Origin: Coptis chinensis
Taxonomy: Eukaryota > Streptophyta > Magnoliopsida > Ranunculales > Ranunculaceae
NCBI GenBank assembly: GCA_015680905.1
Contig: CM027377.1
Location: 65,555,501 to 65,619,500, forward strand
Direction of reading: 5' to 3'
DNA: 64,000 nt
The notes under the pieces were generated by a model that was given only the letters and a program-made list of their open reading frames with translations, did no database searches and was not told where the DNA came from. A program made the translations under genes and the position numbers. Positions 11,233-22,010 of the stretch are shown here, one piece after another; position 1 is the first letter of the stretch, and each line of letters starts with the position of its first letter.

Positions 11233-12803
11233 TCAAGGTGGTGCGTGGATGTCATTCATGCCCATCTTGATAAGAGAATCGGTAAGCACATTTGTTGCCA
11301 CAGCTTTAGTCAGAATGTCTGCAAGTTGTTGAGCTGACCGGACAAAGGGAAATCTGATTATGCCAGCATCAAGATTCTCTTTTATAAAATGCCTGTCTAT
11401 CTCTACATGCTTGGTTCTGTCATGTTGAACAGGGTTATAAGCAATTTCTATGGCAAACGTGTTATCACAATAGAGATTCATTACTTGTAGAGGAGGAAAT
11501 CCCAATTTAGTTAGTAATATTTTCAGCCATAGTAACTCACACACTCCTAATGCCATACGGCCATACCGCGGTATTCAGCTTCTGCGCTGGATCTCGAGAC
11601 TACCGATTGTTTCTTACTCTTCCAAGTCACAAGGTTCCCCCCAACAAAAGTTAGATAGCCAGAGGTAGATCTTCGATTATCAACGGAACCTGCCCAATCG
11701 GCATCTGTAAATCCATCCACATTCAAATGTCCATGTTTAGAGAATAATAGACCTTTGCCCAGAGTTGACTTTAAGTATCTCAGAATGCGCTCTACAGCAT
11801 CCATATGTGGCTGGCGTGGATCATGCATAAATTGGCTTACTGTACTTACCGCATAGTCAATATCAGGTCGAGTATGAGACAAATAAATCAATCTCCCAAC
11901 AAGTCTTTGGTAGCATCCTTTGTCTGTACTTGGATCACTCAAGCAATGGGAAAGTGAGTGGTGTTGTTCAATGGGTGTATTAGCTGGTTTGCACCCGAGA
12001 AACCCTGTTTCGGTCAACAGGTCTAAGATGTACTTTCTTTGAGATAGAAATATACCATGCTGAGAGCGGACAACCTCAATTTTGAGAAAATACTTGAGAT
12101 TGCCAAGTTGTTTCATCTCAAATTCAGAAGTCAAATGACATTGTAGACAGGAAATTTCATCAGCATCATTACCTGTGACTATCATGTCATCCACGTATAT
12201 GATCAACATAGTGAGTTTACCATTTTTATGCTTCAAGAACAAAGTGTGATCAGCATTGCTTTGTTTGTACCCAAACTTGACCATAGATTGTGTGAATCGA
12301 CCAAACCATGCCCGTGGAGATTGCTTGAGTCCATACAAGGCCTTCTTGAGCTTGCATACTAATGAAGTATTCTCGAATTCCGAAATTCCCGGAGGGGGAT
12401 CCATGTACACATCTTCAGTAAGATTGCCATGTAAGAAAGCATTTTTAACGTCAAACTGTAGAAGAGGCCAGTCTTTATTAACAGCCAAGGATAAGAGAAC
12501 TCGCACTGTATTGAGCTTAGCCACAGGTGCAAATGTATCTTGATAATCCACACCATAGGATAGAGTATATCCTTTTGCCACCAAGCGAGCTTTAAATCTT
12601 TCAATAGTACCATCTGCTTTGTGTTTGATGGTAAATATCCATCGGCAACCAACAGTCTTTTTTCCATATGGTAAAGCAACAAGATCCCAAGTGCCATTTC
12701 TTTTAAGAGCATCCATTTCCTCATCCATAGCCTTTGTCCATTGAGTATCTGTCAAAGCTTCCTGCAATGTACTAGGTGTAGCGACAGATGATAATTGACA
12801 CAC
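11233..12803 (-). pseudogene. Element H reverse transcriptase and RNase H
   Basis: The second half of the Copia polyprotein runs in two overlapping frames (12803-11547 and 11556-11233). It begins near KAMDEEMDALKRNGTWDLV and GCRWIFTIKHKADG, continues with FAPVAKLNTVRVLLSLAVN and DVKNAFLHGNL, and keeps the RT catalytic YVDD (IIYVDDMIVTGN). RNase H follows (GFTDADWAGSVDNRRSTSGY, SRSSAEAEYRGMA, LYCDNTFAIEIAYNPVQHDR, TKHVEIDRHFI). A frame change near 11550 splits RNase H just after SAEAEYRGMA. About 540 bp between this piece and the integrase piece (12804-13346) is the frame-disrupted linker. Confidence 0.88.
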
Positions 12804-13346
12804 ATAAGATGCATATGAGTTCGAGAGTTTGCATGAGGAAACATGATTACCTATTGGGTATTTGATCTTGGCTTTGGGGTCAGGTTCATATTGAATAGGT
12901 GGTATACCTCGATTAGTACGTGGTGGAAGGGTGTAGTGAGAATTTAAAATATGTTCAGTTGAAGGAGAAAGAGATACCTCAGGTAATGCCGAAGAGGGCG
13001 GTGGTGATGAAGTTGCATGATGGATTAGACTATCTGGTGGTAGACCAGTAGCATGGTCAACACCGGCAATACTGTCTTCTGGAGTATTCTCCCCACTAGG
13101 GCCACTCTCAATACCGCAATATCTGACTTACGGAACACCTTCTAGAGTATTCTCAACACCGGTTTGGGATCAAAGTTCAAATTCCGTGCGGTGCGAGGTT
13201 TCTTTGGTGGAGTAATACAATTGATTCATGGAATACAACATCCATAGAGATATAAAATTTGTGAGTAATGGGATCGTAACATCTATATCCTTTTCGAGTT
13301 GTTCCATATCCAACAAAGGTACATCATTATAGCTCGTGAATCAAGT

Positions 13347-15467
13347 TTAGTCGCGATGTTTGGAGGATAAGTGCACATAAAACCACGATCCAAAAATCCG
13401 TGGAGGCAAAGCGAACATGAGGTGGAAGAGTACGTTGTTTACGCCAAAGACATCTAAAGGTCGTCTAAAAGACAGAACACTAGATGGTGTTCTATTCATC
13501 AAATACACAGCAATACTAAGGGCATCCCACCATAAGTATTTTGGAGTATTACCTCCAATCAATAAGGAGCGAGAAATTTCCAGAAGGTGGCGATTCTTCC
13601 GTTCTGCAGTACCGTTTTGTTGAGGAGATTTTGGACATGAAGTATGATGAATGATTCCATTAGAATGCATAAAATCAGTCAATTCTTGCTTAAAGAATTC
13701 ACCTCCATTATCGGTGCGAACAACTTTGACAGATATACCAAATTGTGTGAGTATCATTTGATAAAAACGTTGAAATATCATACAGACATCACTTTTATGT
13801 TTCATCAAATATACCCAAGTCATTCTAGTGTAATCATCCACAAATGAAACAAACCATTTTAATCCAGTGGGGGTAGATACTGGAGATGGCCCCCACACAT
13901 CTGAATGTATCAATAAAAAAGGAGTTATACTTCTAGTTGTTGATGAAGGAAAATGAGTATGATGGCTTTTAGACAGAGCACAAGTTTCACAAACCATATC
14001 CGAAATATTACAGCCAATAAATAATGAAGGAAAAAGTCGTCGAAGATAACCAAGTGACGGATGACCTAATCTCTTATGCCACAGCCATATTTGCTCTATA
14101 TTGTCTTCCAATTTCTGTGAACTTACTGCATGTGCCAAGCTTTTATTAACTGGTGGAGCATCACCTTCCAGATAGTACAATCCATCACGCAGCTTACCAC
14201 TGCCAATCCTCTTGGTATGGAAGTTCTGAAAAAGACAGTGAGTAGGAAAGAACGAGCCAACACAATTATAAGCTTGGATAAATTTATTTACCGAGAGCAA
14301 ATTGCATGCAAGAGAAGGAACATATAGAACATCAGAGATAGGTAATGAAGTAGGTAAAATAACTGTACCAATACCAACAATTGGTACTGAAGCGCCATTG
14401 GCAGTAGTAATGGCATGTTTAGAATGAGAAGCAAATAATTGGCTAAAGTTAGATGAGTTGCATGTCATATGATCAGTAGCATCTGTGTCAATTATCCAAT
14501 CGCTAGACGTAGTACAAGTAGAAAAACTAAGAACAGATTTGGACATACCAGCTGATGCCACCAAACCTGCAGAAGGTTCACTCGGTTGAAGGGTTGGAGG
14601 AACAGCATGTTTGAAAGTAGAACTTGTACCAGATACCTTCTTACCCTTAGGATGCCAGTCCGGGTAGCCATGGAGTTTGAAACATGTTTCAATAACGTGA
14701 TTATCTCCATTACAATGGCTACATTTGCACCCTCCTTTCTTCAAGTCAGGTCGAGATAAATTTCTGCGAGCAGCCATAGCGACGCTATCCACAGGTGCAC
14801 TGCCCATCATAGCATCATGCCGGTTGGCTTCAGCACATATCATGGCATAAGTCGTTTGAAGATTTGGGAGAGGGACTGTGGAAAGAACGCGACTGCGAAC
14901 CCCATCCAAGTAAGAGTCTAAACCAGCAAGAAAGGCATACACTCGTTGGGAATTGACTTTGGATGTATATCGCCCAATATCAGTGGGACACTCCATAATA
15001 CAGTCATCAATGGCATCATATTCCTGCCATAATTTGCATAACTTCCCAAAATATTGAATAACAGTGCCACTATTTTGGCGAATAGATAATACCTCACAAT
15101 GCAATTGGTATGCTTTGGAAGCATCTTGACTGACAGAGTAGGTGAGCTTAGCAGTATCCCAGATTTCCTTTGCAGTGGATAATCTGAGAAACAAGGATCT
15201 GATATCCTTAGTCATGGCATCAAGCAACCATGATTTAATCATACAGTTGTCGTCCTCCCAAACCTCATATTCAGGGGAGGAAGTGTCGACTGGAGCAGCC
15301 TTAGTTCCGGAGATGAATCCCCAGCGCTTCCGGCCTCGAAGTTTATTCCGAGCATTTAAGGACCACTCAATGTAGTTCGTGCCATCTAGGCATTCAGGGG
15401 TTAACAAGGATAATATTTCCTGATAACCATTACTCGTTCTCACTGGTACGTTTTCAGGTGTAGACAT
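13347..15467 (-). pseudogene. Element H Gag-protease-integrase (706 aa, then frame lost)
   Basis: One long open frame covers the N-terminal half of a Copia polyprotein. Gag begins with the UBN2-like region (NYIEWSLNARNKLRGRKRWG). A zinc-knuckle-like C-x2-C..H..C (CSHCNGDNHVIETC) follows near residue 248. The protease motif is WIIDTDATDHM, where Copia normally has DSGA, so the key residue is altered. The pre-integrase motif is HKRLGHPS. The integrase core has HSDVWGP, VSFVDDYTRMTW, VVRTDNGGEF and PQQNGTAERKNRHLLE, retaining the DDE residues. The frame stops after HLSSKHRD, where relatives continue, so a frameshift separates it from RT. The start is the first ATG after the primer-binding site. 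Confidence 0.88.
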
Positions 15468-15546
15468 GGTGTGTAGGCAGCGGAAAAAGAACGAAGAAGA
15501 TGGTGGCTAGGGTTTGTAGAGTGGATCGATACCTATACTGATACCA

Positions 15547-15719
15547 TGTAAGAGTATTATTTCTTGTATATTTACTGTAACCATTACATGAGTTTATATA
15601 GACTAATTGTTACAAGTAAATCCCATAATTCTAGGAGAAGAATAAGGGATTGATATCATTCTATGGGAAGTTTCCTATCACATAATTATATGATAGGAAA
15701 CTTGATATATATCCTAACA
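15547..15719 (-). repeat. 5' LTR of element H
   Basis: 173 bp with intact TG..CA ends (TGTAAGAG..CCTAACA on the plus strand). On the minus strand it is followed by TGGTATCAG, the primer-binding site. Three substitutions separate it from the other LTR. Confidence 0.9.
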
Positions 15720-16055
15720 GCTACTTCGCATATATTAGCCTTTACCGACCTGTGACATATCATCTTGTTTTATCTACTTGATATAGGGTGACCTAATGAT
15801 CTATTGCAGGGGCTAACAAATGTCGCGTAGTTCGATTCAGCTGCGCTGGTCAAATACCAAACTGGGGCTAACTACAACTAGCTTCAGTGCGCCACGCCCT
15901 ACACATAGTCCAATTCATTTGTGATTTAAGCTTAATGCTCCATGCAAATTGATACTACTATCAACTGCAATCTCCAAATCATGATGCTCACTAGAGCCAC
16001 CTGCTCACTAGAGCAGGCTGACTCACTCGGGTCACGACGCCCACCTGGGTATAAC

Positions 16056-16480
16056 GCTCACTCGAGCTCAGGGTTACATAGTCCACAGGCTACTTAGCCT
16101 TAACACTTCTCGCTAGTTGGAAACCTATACTTCTAGGATCAACTAAGTGCATAACGCTCTCTAAGAGCAAAACATTCATACGAACTCAAACGCTCTCCAA
16201 AGCTCAAACGTTCTAAATGACTAAATGCTCACTCGAGCTCAGGGCTACATAGCCCACAGGCTACTTAGCCTTAACACTTCTCGCTAGTTGGAGACCTATA
16301 CTTTTAGGATCAACTATGTGTAAAACGCTCTCTAAGAGCAAAATATTCATACGAACTCAAATGCTCTCTAAAGCTCAAACGTTCTGATTGACTAAACGTT
16401 CACTTGAGCTCAGAGGCTACATAGCCCATCAATTCTCGCTAATTGAGGACGTACACTTCTAGGATCAATTCAGTGCATAA
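16056..16480. repeat. Tandem repeat, ~171-bp unit x2.5, in element B
   Basis: Units start at 16056, 16227 and 16398 with GCTCACTCGAGCTCAG (third copy GTTCACTTGAGCTCAG). They share CATAGCCCACAGGCTACTTA, TTCTCGCTAGTTGG and ACGCTCTCTAAGAGC. The last copy is incomplete. CTCGAG and CTCTAAGAG give many short palindromes. Confidence 0.85.
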
Positions 16481-16481
16481 T

Positions 16482-16900
16482 GCTTCCAGAAGCACTAAAA
16501 GGTCCCTTGACCTACTGGAGCAAAACATTTACATAAGCGCTAACAGGTCCCTCGACCTACGCTCACTCGAGCAGAACGCTTCCATTAGCACTAAAAGGTC
16601 CCTTGACATACTAGAGCAGACACTTACATAAGCGCTAACAGGTCCCTCGACCTATGCTCACTCAAGCAGAATGCTTCCATAAGCACTAAAAGGTCCCTTG
16701 ACCTACTAGAGCAGAACACTTATATAAGCGCTAACAGGTTCCTCGACCTACGCTCACTCGAGCAGAATGCTTCCATAAGCACTAAAAGATCCCTTGACCT
16801 ACTGGAGCAGAATGCTTACATAAGCGTTAAAAGGTCCCTTGACCTACGCTCACTCGAGCAGAACACTTACTTAAGCACTAAAGGCCCTAGATCTACGCTC
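16482..16900. repeat. Tandem repeat, ~96-bp unit x4+, in element B
   Basis: Units start at 16482, 16578, 16673 and 16769 with GCTTCCATAAGCAC, then AAAAGGTCCCTTGACCTACT, AAGCGCTAACAGGTCCCTCG and GCTCACTCGAGCAG. Within each unit the two halves are related (GGTCCCTTGACC versus GGTCCCTCGACC), so the unit is itself an old dimer. Confidence 0.85.
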
Positions 16901-17018
16901 ACTAGAGCATAACACTCACACACCCTCCAACACGCTCACTGTTCCACTAGGACATGTGTCAAATTATTTCTCTCGTAAAATCATTCTTAAGAAAGCACGA
17001 CCTAACGAGAGGGGGCAG

Positions 17019-17447
17019 TGTGGGGGACATATATTGTCATCAATATATTCGCGACATGTGTCATTGTCATTGATCATATCTTATTAGATAATTACAATTA
17101 GTCATCTTAAGAGTCATAAGTTACTAAATGGTTACAAAATAAACATGAATACATGCATTAAAGATCATCAATGAATGGAGCACCAAAGGGGGGAGGGAAT
17201 TCTATATATTTCCTCTCCACTCTCTAAACAAGGGGGGAGGATCCCAGGCTTCTTCTCCGCTCTCCATCTTCTCCGTTCACCATCGATCACTCTATCACTC
17301 GAATCTAAGCAATGAACTGCGTTCGACTTGATTCCAGTTCGTCAGCAAACTGGATATGTAGGCAGTTCAATCCGTCGAACTCAGTCACAATATCATTCTA
17401 CCTAAATCATCAACACACGTAAGGTTCGCCCAAAAATAACCTTTACA
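17019..17447 (+). repeat. 3' LTR of element B
   Basis: Begins TGTGGGGGAC after a purine-rich tract and ends AACCTTTACA. It is followed by ATGCG, the second half of the target duplication. It differs from 9405-9834 by substitutions and an indel block. Confidence 0.85.
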
Positions 17448-17626
17448 ATGCGCTTCTGGACGTAAGCAATTGCCAAACCACGTAAGTTCCTTATGTTCGT
17501 TTATTCTTTGTTTTTTCATTATTGCTTTAGTGGTTATTGTATTGGTGTTCTTGTTTTGTCATTGATTCCATGATCTTGAGGATAATTGTCGTTAGTCGTA
17601 ATTGGTGTTATCTCTAATTCCTAACA
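17448..17626 (+). repeat. 3' LTR of element A, second part
   Basis: Resumes with ATGCGCTTCTGGACGTAAGC, matching the 5' LTR sequence GTGCGCTTGTGGACGTAGGC at about 3760-3780. It runs to CCTAACA at 17626, the LTR end. The ATGCG here and ATGCA at 9400-9404 form the 5-bp target duplication of element B. Confidence 0.85.
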
Positions 17627-18303
17627 CTTCTGTGGTCAAATTTCTATTATCCAAGAAAAACTTTGATCTCTTTTAACTTTAATTCTGCTAGTATATTCAT
17701 TTATGGATAAACTTCAAGTACCCTTACTAGAGTTCAAAGTTTTCATATCCTATATGGCAACAGAAAACATTATCAGATAAACATCACCTCATGATTGACA
17801 ATCTTTGCATTTTCTGTCAGCATAAAAGGCGAACAATCTATCCTCCACTGCTTCTTTGAGTGTGAGCGGGCAAGTGTGTGTGTATTTAGTTTAGCCCCTT
17901 CTTGAGTGAAGAAGGGATTTACTTAAACCACCTAGAGTGGATCGAATGCATCCAAGATATGGACAATTCAACGCAAGGAATAGCAAGACTACCCCCACCA
18001 TTTATGTTATTGCAGTGATGTATCAACTATATATGGTGGAATAGGGTTGAATGTCACTACAACAACCAGTAGCCTAGCTAGTATTATTGTATGGGATTTC
18101 GACTGGAGTATTGCCATCCTAGTCAAAGCACCACTCCTTCTCTGAGTATGTTAACCACCTGTCCCCATGGATTTAGAATGATGCAAATATGCAATCAATC
18201 AATCACCTATCATTCTGAGGCATTTGTTAGGCTATATGTGAAAGCAACTGCATGGGAGCTGCCACTCAGACAGTACAATCCGAAGCATTTGAAAAGTTAC
18301 AAA
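17627..18303. other. Flank of element A; no gene recognised
   Basis: AT-rich. A weak CxxC..H..C-like reading (CIFCQHKRRTI, then HCFFEC in another frame) near 17800-17870 resembles the zinc-binding tail of LINE reverse transcriptases, but it is too short to call. It ends at GTTACAAA, the target site of the hAT derivative. Confidence 0.5.
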
Positions 18304-19118
18304 CAGGCCCGGCCCTGAGTAGGTGCCATGTGGGCGACCGCACAGGGCCCCGAATATGCAAGGCCCCAAAAAATATGTTTAAGTGAAAATGCCTATTTGG
18401 CAAATCAAAATCCCAAACCAACCAAAAGCCTAAAAAATCGGAAATTTCACAATAAACAACCGAAATATCCTCTCATATTCTCTTTCCTCATTAATTATTT
18501 TCGTAAAAAAAAAATAAGAGATATAATAAATGAGGAGATCTTCTTAACGACTAGATATCTCTCTCTCTCTCCCTAATTAATAACGATTTCTTTTGGAAAA
18601 TCACTCCAACTAATTGTTGTTTGAGTCGCCCCTCAATTACTCAAATACAAAAGAAAGAGTAAAAAAAAAAAATCCTTCATTTACCTTCTGATCATCTAGT
18701 ATCCTCTCATTCTCAAAATTTCTTTCTTTACAATTGTAGATTTGTATTAGTTTTCACTTTGATCAATCTCAATTACTTATTCACCTAACTTTTTATTCTT
18801 CTTCAAATAAGCATAGCTTATAGAATTTTGTTGACTGCTCCCGTTACTGTTGCAGAAAGAAGTTTTTCAGAATTAAAATGATTGAAATCATATCTTAGAT
18901 CGACTGTCACAAAAAAAAAAACTAAATGAGCTAGCGTTAATATCTATTGAAAATGAATTTTTAGAGAAAATTAACTTTGAAAGCTTCATTGATGATTTTG
19001 CAGCTAAAAATGCGAATAAAGCAATATTTCGATGATCCATTTTGTATTGATGGAAGACTGGAAGAGGGCCACATTTTGTTGTTTGCACAGGGCCATTGAA
19101 AACTCAGGAACGACCCTG
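18304..19118 (+). mobile_element. hAT deletion derivative, 815 bp, TSD GTTACAAA
   Basis: A perfect 8-bp target duplication GTTACAAA flanks it (18296-18303 and 19119-19126), the length expected for hAT elements. The ends are inverted repeats: CAGGCCCGGCCCTGAG on the left and, on the opposite strand at the right, CAGGGTCGTTCCTGAG. Subterminal CACAGGGCC motifs are also mirrored. The interior keeps only the C-terminal dimerisation part of a transposase, so the element is non-autonomous. Confidence 0.9.
18800..19085 (+). pseudogene. hAT transposase C-terminal (dimerisation) fragment
   Basis: Reading through stops and frame changes gives VTVAERSFSELK, LKSYLRSTV, then SIENEFLEKINFESFIDDFA. These correspond to the conserved end of hAT transposases (ERSFSxLKxIKxxLRSTMxxERL, then LSIE). 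Everything upstream of this part is missing and the frame is broken, so it is a relic inside the deletion derivative. Confidence 0.75.
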
Positions 19119-19328
19119 GTTACAAACAGTGGAATTAGAGTGGAGCTGGCAAGAAGACTAAATATATAGTGTTGTTTAAAGAAAATATGATACACTACAG
19201 ATCATTCAAATTTTGCAATCTCTTGTAGCCTATTTTGATTGGAATTGGCAATCTATTGTAGGCAATATTAAACTGTTGTTATTTTCTTTTGAATCTTGTC
19301 TATCCTTGGAGATGTAATGCCTGGGTGG

Positions 19329-19487
19329 AAGGGCCAGCCCTAGGCCTATATTGTCTAAGGCTTTGCATAGAGCCCCAATATAAACAATAAAAAGGCCCCA
19401 TGAAGCTCTTAGTGTTAGAAACGCAGACCCAAAAGCCCAATTTTTCAGACATTGCATTGGGCCCTTCGAAACACAGGACCGGCTCTG
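19329..19487 (+). mobile_element. hAT-type MITE, 159 bp, TSD CTGGGYGG
   Basis: An 8-bp duplication with one difference flanks it (CTGGGTGG 19321-19328, CTGGGCGG 19488-19495). The ends GGGCCAGCCCTAGG and, on the opposite strand, CAGAGCCGGTCCTGTG are related to each other and to the ends of the neighbouring 815-bp hAT derivative. It is therefore probably a small relative moved by the same transposase family. No coding capacity. Confidence 0.75.
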
Positions 19488-19822
19488 CTGGGCGGACAAA
19501 CTTGCTAAGTAGACTAAGCAAAGTACGTGTACCAGTCAGTTTCAACATGTATGAACCTGATGTACGCATTTCCCAGATTCAGTAACTAACCCTTTAAAGT
19601 TTCTCTTATAAAATAAACATAACAGGATCTGATGAAGTGAATAAGCCAGCCTTCTTAACAAAGGGTTCTAATAAATTAGAACTCACAGACAACATTGTTG
19701 AGATTAAGAGCATCTTTAGCAGAGCAACCAAAAAAACACCAAAATTTTGAACAAAAAAAACACCAAACCAAAAAAACACCAAACAACTTTAGGAGCAACA
19801 TCAAAAAAACACCAAGCAACTA

Positions 19823-19950
19823 CGCGGTTTTGCCAAAACAGCGCCACTAAAGCCCTAACCGACAAAGCCCAAGCCCACGCGGTTTTGGCAAAACTGGCGT
19901 CGAGAACACCGCGTGCTACTTCTATATATACAGCTCCAAAGCCGCGCGGT
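19823..19950. repeat. Left subterminal CGCGGTTTTG repeats of PMD element
   Basis: ACGCGGTTTTGCCAAAACAG and CACGCGGTTTTGGCAAAACT occur here, with a third partial GCGCGGTT near 19942. Each is close to a palindrome (CGCGGTTTTG..CAAAACCGCG). The same motif recurs at the other end of the element. Confidence 0.8.
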
Positions 19951-20072
19951 TCAGTCACTTTCACCTCTTCTCACAATTATAAAACCCTCTCCTTAGTTAA
20001 AAAAAAAACAAAAACCTACCTAAACTCTTAAAATTTGATATGGATCCTTTTTAACCTTTCGACGGTGATGAT

Positions 20073-22010
20073 TGGCAGTACACATAAAACATTGGCGATG
20101 AGGAAGAAGAACCTGAGGAAGTAGAATACAGTGGGGGAGAAGACAGTGGGGAAGAAGAACCCGAGGATGTCGCGCCGGCTGATAGACATCCCTATGTACT
20201 GGAGTATCAAATGAACGACTTCAATTGGCAATTTGCACCTGGAGAAGCACTTGATATGGAAGTTGTGTCTTCTACACGTGATACAAAACACGTGTCGAGT
20301 GCAGTGGCTAATACTCAGGTAATTAATTAGTTTTGATTAAATATTTTGAATATTAATTAGTTGAGTTGGACCAGTTAATTATTTATCTTATACGCATTAT
20401 TTTTTTTTTTATAATATCAGCATGTTGTTGACTACCGAGTTAGATCGGCTTTACTTAGTGTTAGAGAGTGGTGGAAGGTTATTAGGAGTTTGGATGAGTT
20501 TATACATATTAGAGATAGTATTTTGTATACACCTTTGGGTATTTTGATTGATACAGATTATGAGAAGGTTGATTGGGCAGTGGTCATAGCTTTAGTAGAA
20601 AGATGGTGGAGTAGAACTCATACATTTCATTTTTCTTGTGCGGAGTTAGGGTTCACACCACTAGACTTCACTATGATTTCTGGGTTGAGTATCGGTATAG
20701 GCCAACCGATACCTTTTCATACAAATTATGAGAATATGGATATTATGCTTATGAGTTTTCCTCGTTTGGGTGCGGATGCTTATGATTCTTCTGGGATTAA
20801 GCTATCTCATATTAAGACTGCATATATGGAACCCCTCTTGCATCCTGATACACGAGCGGAGTTAGCTTTGACTATTCTACCGGGTAGTGAGGGTGCTGAT
20901 CAGTATGTTAGGGCTTTTTTTTATGTTTTTTATTGGGCATGTTTTGTTTCCCAATGGTCATTCTACGGTATGACTGGGATATTATGCTTATGTATCTGAT
21001 TTGCATACTATGATAGATTATGACCTGGGTAGCTCAGTATATGCCACATTGATATCGGCGTTAGATAAAGCTTCACAGACATTCGGAAGTAGAAGTCCTC
21101 AGATTGCAGGATTCATGGGACTTTTAGAGATTTGGTTTTATGAGTACTTTCGATGTCTTTGTCCTAACATAGACATGATTGCTGATACTCGCCCTAGATT
21201 TGCTAGTTGGTCAGGGCCTCACTTGACTCGTAACAGATGGCAGATTAGGAATAATATCTGTATGGCTCGTGCTCAGATTGATATTAGATCATTGTCATCT
21301 ATTGAGTGGAGACCTTGGCGTTTGTCTACTGTCTTTGACGATCTAGTTGTACAGTATGTTTGTGTGTTGTCATGTCACAAAATTGTTTTTGCCGCACGTG
21401 ACTGTCAGGTTTAGTACTGTGGCAACAGATGTTGGAGGCAGATGACTGGACGTTATGGAGTTCCATGTGCTCCCATGCCAGATATTAGTGATGTAAAGTC
21501 GTGGGGTAGAATTCAAGTTCATGAAGTTCATGCCAGTGGTGGTCCTTTGCCAGATGCGTCTTCTTTTGTTGTTAAGCAGATTGCTGATCAGTATTATAGA
21601 TGGTGGAACCGTGTCTCCATGGGTCCGTTGTTGCCTCCTGTTGGTCGAGCTAGCAACTTCGAGTTTGTGGGCCTGGAAGGATGAGACCTGAGCTACGTAT
21701 TCCTCATCCACCACAGCCTGTTTACAACCCACAACCTCTAAATGCATATCAGCCAGCTCCTGTGTCTGCCAGTAATCCTCAGATGTTTGCCGTGTGTGGA
21801 CCTGATGTCGAGCCTACTTATATTTCCATTTCTGAGGTGCCTCATGCTCGTTTCTCTGAGTTAGAGCCGCATATTGATCAGTATACCATGGTGAGTTTAA
21901 TTGTTTTATTTATCTTCTTCATTATATATATAATATGTACTCACATCGTATTTTCTTGGATTTTCAGCCGAGGTTGGGAAAGATATGAGAACCGAGGTTC
22001 TTATGTTTGA
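20073..22010 (+). pseudogene. Plant mobile domain (PMD) protein, broken
   Basis: An acidic N-terminal region (repeats of EEEEPEEVEYSGGEDS type) ends at a GT donor at 20319. A 102-bp intron ends in ATATCAG at 20420. The next exon encodes RSALLSVREWWKVI, then the PMD core at 20490-20996: WAVVIALVERWW, HTFHFSCAELGFTPLDFTMI, GLSIG. A stop and frame change near 21000 separate it from a second block (21001-21414: SWSGPHLTRNRWQIRNN, IEWRPW) and a third (21442-21684: YGVPCAPMPD, QIADQYYRWWNRVS). A P/Q-rich tail follows (21681-21900). In plants, PMD proteins include the MAIN/MAIL silencing-related factors and many transposon copies; this one looks like a transposon copy. Upstream stops leave the true start unclear. 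Confidence 0.75.

Larger units (their letters stand above)
11053..15719 (-). mobile_element. Element H: Copia retrotransposon with 173-bp LTRs, inserted in element B
   Basis: The LTRs at 11053-11225 and 15547-15719 are each 173 bp and differ at three positions (about 1.7%), so insertion is comparatively recent. A perfect 5-bp target duplication GCTAC lies at 11048-11052 and 15720-15724. On the minus strand the primer-binding site (TGGTATCAGTATAGG) follows the 5' LTR, and a polypurine tract (CCACCTTGAGGAGGGG) precedes the 3' LTR. Coding order is Gag, protease, integrase, RT, RNase H, as in Copia. The polyprotein is broken between about 13347 and 12803, so the copy is probably not autonomous. 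Confidence 0.93.
15725..17018. other. Element B internal region, right part, with tandem arrays
   Basis: Non-coding. The sequence between the nested Copia and B's 3' LTR is dominated by two tandem arrays (16056-16480 and 16482-16900), ending in GAGAGGGGGCAG before the 3' LTR. No protein domain is visible. Confidence 0.7.
9405..17447 (+). mobile_element. Element B: non-autonomous LTR element (LARD-like) inserted in A's 3' LTR
   Basis: Bounded by ~430-bp LTRs (9405-9834 and 17019-17447), both starting TGTGGGGGACATATATTG and ending AACCTTTACA. A 5-bp target duplication ATGCR flanks it. The primer-binding-site position after the 5' LTR reads TTGGCGCTTGCAGG, a gypsy-like rather than Copia-like type. 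The tract before the 3' LTR is purine-rich (GAGAGGGGGCAG). Subtracting nested Copia H, the internal region is ~2.5 kb and has no recognisable Gag or Pol. It contains short tandem arrays near its 3' end. This fits a large retrotransposon derivative mobilised in trans. One LTR has an indel in the region before the CTTCTTCTC motif, so the element is not very recent. Confidence 0.8.
3349..17626 (+). mobile_element. Element A: decayed Tnt1-like Copia retrotransposon, outer layer of nest
   Basis: LTR-related sequences lie at 3349-3937 and at 9003-9404 plus 17448-17626. A primer-binding site (TGGTATCAGAACTTTGG, initiator-methionine tRNA type) follows the 5' LTR at 3940, and a polypurine tract (AAGTGGGAGA) precedes the 3' LTR at 8993. 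Domain order is Copia-type: Gag, zinc knuckle, protease, integrase, then reverse transcriptase and RNase H. The closest family I recognise is Tnt1. Many stops, frameshifts and deletions show it is dead and old. No clean target-site duplication was found. The first ~30 bases of the 5' LTR do not align with the 3' LTR. Element B interrupts the 3' LTR, and a non-Copia insert lies at about 5957-8215. Confidence 0.85.

Noticed and set aside
17790-18300. LINE reverse-transcriptase zinc-binding tail
   Set aside because: A CIFCQH..HCFFEC-like pattern needs a frame change, and the downstream sequence shows no further LINE similarity.
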